64,000 bases of DNA from Tetradesmus obliquus (taxonomy: Eukaryota > Chlorophyta > Chlorophyceae > Sphaeropleales > Scenedesmaceae): positions 3,844,001-3,908,000 of the forward strand of contig CP126196.1 of the NCBI GenBank assembly GCA_030272155.1, read 5' to 3'. Both the position numbers and the translations under genes were made by a program. The notes under the pieces were generated by a model. The model had not been told where the DNA came from and searched no databases. It was given only the letters and a program-made list of their open reading frames with translations. This document shows, one piece after another, positions 59,911-64,000 of this stretch (the first letter of the stretch is position 1; each line of letters opens with the position of its first letter).

Positions 59911-60732
59911 AAACTGTCCGTCAGTCCGTCAGTCAGAAGCCTGGCTTAGGACCTGGCGATTGAACCCCAGGGCGATTCGAAAAAGTGCAGAGGAAGCAAA
60001 CGAGAGTGCGAGAGCAACAGATAAAAGTTCGTGTAGACATGTGAAGTCGTTTCGAAGCCGTGGGCTGGGTGCAGCGGTGTTCTGTTGCGGGGTGCTACTG
60101 CAAAACATCACGGGCTACAGCAGGTACAGCAGGCAGTGAAGCAACGATATCTGGGAAGCGATGGCGTGAGACTATTAGGCGAAAGGCGAACGGGATAGGG
60201 ATGATCATGGGTGGCTTCTAAGATTGCAGGTGTTGCAACTGCTGCCCTGAGCACAGCACCAGCAAGCACGGGTGCCTCCCATCATTACTAGATAGGAGTG
60301 ACGTAGTCACGGGAAACTGCTAGCTAAAACTGTCCGTCAGTCCGTCAGTCAGAAGCCTGGCTTAGGACCTGGCCGTTGAACCCCAGGGCGATCCGAAAAA
60401 GTGCAGAGGACGCAAACGAAGGCGCGAGAGCAACAGATAAAAGTTATTGTAGACATGTGAAGTCGTTTCGAAGCCGTGGGCTGGGTGCAGCGGTGTTCTG
60501 TTGCGGGGTGCTACTGCAAAACATCACGGGCTACAGCAGGAACAGCAGGCAGTGAAGCAACGATATCTGGGAAGCGTGAGAACCCTTCAGCGAAAAGCGA
60601 ACGGGATAGGGATGATCATGGGTGGCTCCAAGATTGCAGGTGTTGCAACTGCTGCCCTGAGGACAGCACCAGCAACAAGGGTGCCTCCCGTGATTACTAG
60701 ATAAGAGTGACGTAGTCACGGGAGACTGCTAG
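59911..60732. repeat. Tandem duplication of a 0.41-kb unit
   Basis: 59911-60322 and 60327-60732 are nearly identical direct copies. Each begins AACTGTCCGTCAGTCCGTCA and ends near TCACGGGA(A/G)ACTGCTAG, with CTAG words at both borders. Small indels distinguish them. No ORF has protein character. The minus strand contains GGGGTTCAATCG, which recalls a tRNA T-arm or B-box, but no cloverleaf could be drawn. It may be a non-autonomous element or a simple segmental duplication. Confidence 0.9.
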
Positions 60733-61509
60733 TCACGCACTGAAAACAGCGCAGAATAACGCAAATGAGCGCATATACATGACGAAAATGTATAGAAATA
60801 CCCTCACAGCCGAATATGTGCGGGGCCGTAAACGTATAGCGCGCTGCGTGCTGCGGCAGGACAGCAGCAGGGCACATGCTGCACATGCTGTACTGCAGGC
60901 ACGCACAGGAGCAGACCTGCACTAGCAGTGCAGTGCTACCTTGCCTTTGTTGCATGTAGGATACTATAACAACACATCCAATATGCCTACAACTCAGGCA
61001 CATGGCCATGCATGCACATGCACAGCTGCACCAGGTGGACCCTGCCAAGCTGACAGCGACATTGCCACAGCACAGTGCATTATTTTTCACCAGACGTCAC
61101 AGCCAGCCCTAAATGTACTGCTGAAGAAAACCTTAAACCAATTCCATCATGCTCTTTGATATATACACTACGTTCCAGAGCTCTGGACTCTGCAGCAGCT
61201 CTGCACATTCTGCAGTGACTCTGCAGCAGCTCTGCAGATTCTGCATCCCCGCTGACCATAGTGATGACAGCTGTACAGGCACTCCGGCGTATGTGGGCTC
61301 GGGCGGAAGGGTTTCAGTTACCCTCTCCCGCCAATAGGTCCTAGACGATTACTGACAAGTCGCAAACTCTGGCAGCAAGAGTCCAGTGCAACGACTACAT
61401 AGCAAGGGTTAGGCTGCCTCCTTGATCCTCTGTTGTACAACGTTGTTGTTAACATGTGTGATTGAATAACGCACTGCCGGGTTGTGTTTGCTTACGCACA
61501 CGCATGCAG

Positions 61510-64000
61510 GTGACGGTGCACAACAGCAGCATTTTCGCCAACACCGCAGGCAGTGGTGGAGGTGCATTCAACCTCCGGGGGGCCAGCCGTGTGGTCGTAC
61601 GGCAAGTGCCTCAGTCTGGCTGGGTTGCCTTGTCCGGACAGCAAGGCTTGAATGTGTTGTCAATGTGGGCCAATTCAATTTCTAAGCGACAAGCAGTGTC
61701 AGCAGCAGATGTTGCATTGCATGTTGCTACTGTGCTGACAGGACCCGAGCCACATGTCCTAGCTTTGGTGAAGTTGTTTGCATGGGTGCTCAGGCAGCAT
61801 TGCAAGTCTGCCATACACAAACAGACAGCTGGCCTCCAAGCAATGCGTGCGCAATAGCCTGGGGGCGTGCATGCCAGTCAGGTGGTCACAGCTGGCATGT
61901 CTTAAACAACTTAGCTCGCAATCAAGTACACCATATCTGTTGACTGCACATTGTTTGTTTTCTTGCTTGCTTATATGGCGCCCATATCTGCATTGTAGGG
62001 GCACGACCTTTGCCTCCAACAATGCGCGGTATGCAGAAAGCATGCGATGCAGTGAGAACAGCACTGCAGAGGTGCACGCTGTATCTTTCCTGAACAACAC
62101 CGCAGTCAGTGGTGCAGGGCTGGTGCTCGTTGACAGAGCCCAGGTGAGGTTACCGTCAGCAAGCGTGCCTACAATGGCTTTGACACTAGAGACAGCTGGC
62201 TGATTGTATCCTCCCCTGTAAGTTTACGGTTAAATAAGACGTGATGTTTGTTTGCTTGTGTTATTTTGCCGTGGCTTCGTTGGTTTTCAATTGAAATGAC
62301 AGCTGCTAAAACAAACAACAAACCTTAGTGACTCTTTATCCTGGAGATGTGAGGCGTACCTCGTGTGTGGCCAGTAGCTTGAACTCTGATGCGATGGCAG
62401 CGACTGCATGCAACATTTGCTATCGGGCTCCACTTGTGCATGTAGTTGCAGAGTTTGAGGTGATGACCACCCGCAGGCAGCAAACAGCCTCCAGAGCGCC
62501 TGCACCTCGTCGCACGGTTGTGTAGCCCGTGTCGAAGCACTTTGAGTTGTTTGAAAGTGCGCTGCCAGCCGCATACAGCCCAACACTGCACCCGTGTGCC
62601 AGGATTGGTTGTGTCAGCACACGAGTTGGTGAAAGTATGCAGGCTGAAGGTTCTGTGTGGCAGCCACGTGCGCGAATCTCTGCATGCAAAAATGCTTATA
62701 TGACCAAATTGTGCAATCTACACCGCTGCTACGCGAGTGTATGGCCTACAATGCTTGTGCTGCCCCTCCAGCAGCACTGTGCCAGCCCTAGTGCAAGCCA
62801 CATGCAGGGTTTAGGGTTTGACCCCGGACCTGGGGTTTAGGTTTGAAGCACCCCTAGACCAGCCACACATAGTTTCAACCCCATTTGAGAGCTTTCGGAA
62901 TATGATCTTTCTCCCTTAATGAAGTTTGCTGAAGTTCGGGCAGTGACGTTGTGAAATGTGAGGGTATGCGTTACAAAGTGCATTCTTAATGTAAAGCTGT
63001 GTGTTGGTGTGTCTGAGCACCTGACATGTGCAGGTGTTGTACGTTGCTACGTGTGACCTGGCTGATTGTAAGTTGTGCTGGATGTTGCGATTGGATTGAC
63101 AAGTTGTTCTTGCATGCCTGCTATTACATGAATGCCGCCACTGCTGGCCTGTCCAAAACATACATTACATTACATTACATTACATAAAACAAATATAAGC
63201 TATTGGACCAGCACGCCAATGTTGCCATCACTGCTTTGTGCGATGACTGCAGAGACAACGGCAAATCAGCGTTAAAGTGCTAATCACTAGCACATCATTG
63301 TTCCTCGTACAGCTCACATGCATCATGTCCTGGTTTCTATAGAATATTCATTGTGTTGGGCGTTGTGCCCGTTGAGAGCGCAGGTATCAATCAGCAACAG
63401 CAGACTCATGGGCTGCCAGGCTGAACTTGGAGGAGCTGTTGTGGCTGAGGACAGCAGCAGGCTCAACGTGCATCGCAGCACCTTTGCAAGTAACGATGCA
63501 TCGTATGGAGGCTTGGTGCTGGCAAGAGGGCTCAGCAGGGTGTCCATGAATGAATGCCAGTTTGAAGGCAACACAGCAGACAAACGTGGGGGTGTGCTGC
63601 AGGCACAGGACAGCACGCAGGTGCGCTGGTACCAGCTGCAAATGCTGCAACTGTGTTATGTTGATGACCCTGATGCTTTATTGTGTGGTTGCACGCTACT
63701 CTGAAGGTGCATAGGTCTGCTTTGTTACTTGGAGTTTGTTCTGTATAGATCTCATTCCCAGACTCTTGGTCAGGTGCTTAACCATGCATACCAGTGCAGT
63801 TGCTGGCACCAACCCGCAAAGTGAACCACGACCTTCTCTTGCTGATTACTTTGATGCTTTTGCAACAACCACAGGTGCTGTTTCAAAATTGTACGCTCAG
63901 CAACAGCAGCTCTGAGACAGGGGGCGCTGTGGGAGCTTAGGAAAACACATCTGTAGCCATCCACGACAGCCGCACGGAGTTCAGCAAGGCATCAGATTCG
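61510..64000 (+). CDS. Parallel beta-helix (Pmp-like) repeat protein, partial
   Basis: Extracellular or surface proteins with right-handed beta-helix repeats of this type carry F-x-N-N-T-A...GGA motifs. Supported exons: 61510-61605 (VTVHNSSIFANTAGSGGGAF), about 61999-62143 (TTFASNNARY, VSFLNNTAVSGAGL), 63384-63620 (LMGCQAELGGAVVAEDSSRL, STFASNDASYGG, CQFEGNTADKRGGVL) and 63875-64000 (VLFQNCTLSNSSSETGGAVG). The second exon does not join the first in phase, so an exon is missing. The last has an in-frame TAG at 63938-63940, after which the repeat character continues (ENTSVAIHDSRTEFSKASD). The gene runs off the window and its start was not found. Confidence 0.55.
63160..63185. repeat. (ACATT)n short tandem repeat
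   Basis: Four to five ACATT units, the reverse of the (TGTAA)-type tail of the insert at 19.64-19.88 kb. It may mark the tail of another short retroelement fragment on the minus strand, but no further similarity is seen. Confidence 0.7.

Larger units (their letters stand above)
58771..61509. other. Repeat-rich region between beta-helix segments
   Basis: 58793-58872 holds GCGCGGCTTCGCATCATCA units. 59.70-59.88 kb and 61.18-61.25 kb hold clusters of CTCTGCAG words. 59911-60732 is a direct tandem duplication. No coding exon is supported, although the beta-helix gene could have further 5' exons here. Confidence 0.5.

Noticed and set aside
59940-59990. tRNA gene on the minus strand
   Set aside because: Only a T-arm-like word is present; no acceptor, D or anticodon stems could be paired.

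Overview
The window is nuclear DNA from a eukaryote, most likely a chlorophycean green alga of the volvocalean group. Every recognisable gene is split by many GT-AG introns. One gene encodes an octotricopeptide (OPR-like) organelle RNA-binding protein, a family expanded in green algae. TGTAA, the usual green-algal poly(A) signal, lies downstream of the first gene, and CTG/CAG triplet runs saturate the whole window. A Haematococcus-like genome fits this style, but that is an impression and not a result.

Layout. 1.1-14.4 kb (+): an 18-exon P-type cation ATPase, 1,049 aa. 16.1-24.6 kb (+): a secreted PAP2/vanadium-haloperoxidase-like protein, 10 exons, 544 aa. 30.7-27.8 kb (-): SSU72 RNA polymerase II CTD phosphatase, 7 exons, 193 aa. 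32.7-31.5 kb (-): a MYND zinc-finger protein. 37.4-34.1 kb (-): a TDG/MUG-type mismatch DNA glycosylase whose first exon is not resolved. 42.3-39.6 kb (-): an unknown single-pass membrane protein, 502 aa. 51.8-45.9 kb (-): an unknown Gln/Ala-rich nuclear-looking protein, 969 aa. 57.2-53.2 kb (-): an OPR-like protein, 848 aa. 61.5-64.0 kb (+): the start of a parallel beta-helix repeat protein that runs off the window. All exon models were built by hand from splice sites, and each keeps the reading frame across every junction. The exceptions are the glycosylase start and the beta-helix gene.

The dominant feature is structural. Most of the genes carry tandem, partial copies of their own exons. 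A copy usually keeps one splice site and part of the coding sequence, is embedded in a CTG run, and sits beside one full-length exon. The extreme case is 12 in-phase copies of the start of the last haloperoxidase exon, the exon that carries the active-site PSGx motif. A second regularity accompanies this. Triplet runs in introns mostly read CTG on the sense strand and end in the CAG of a 3' splice site, whereas runs inside coding exons read CAG/AGC/GCA on the sense strand and encode Gln, Ser or Ala.

The genes do not form a pathway. They are ordinary neighbours in a gene-dense algal chromosome: ion transport, secreted oxidative or phosphatase-like chemistry, transcription, DNA repair and organelle gene expression.
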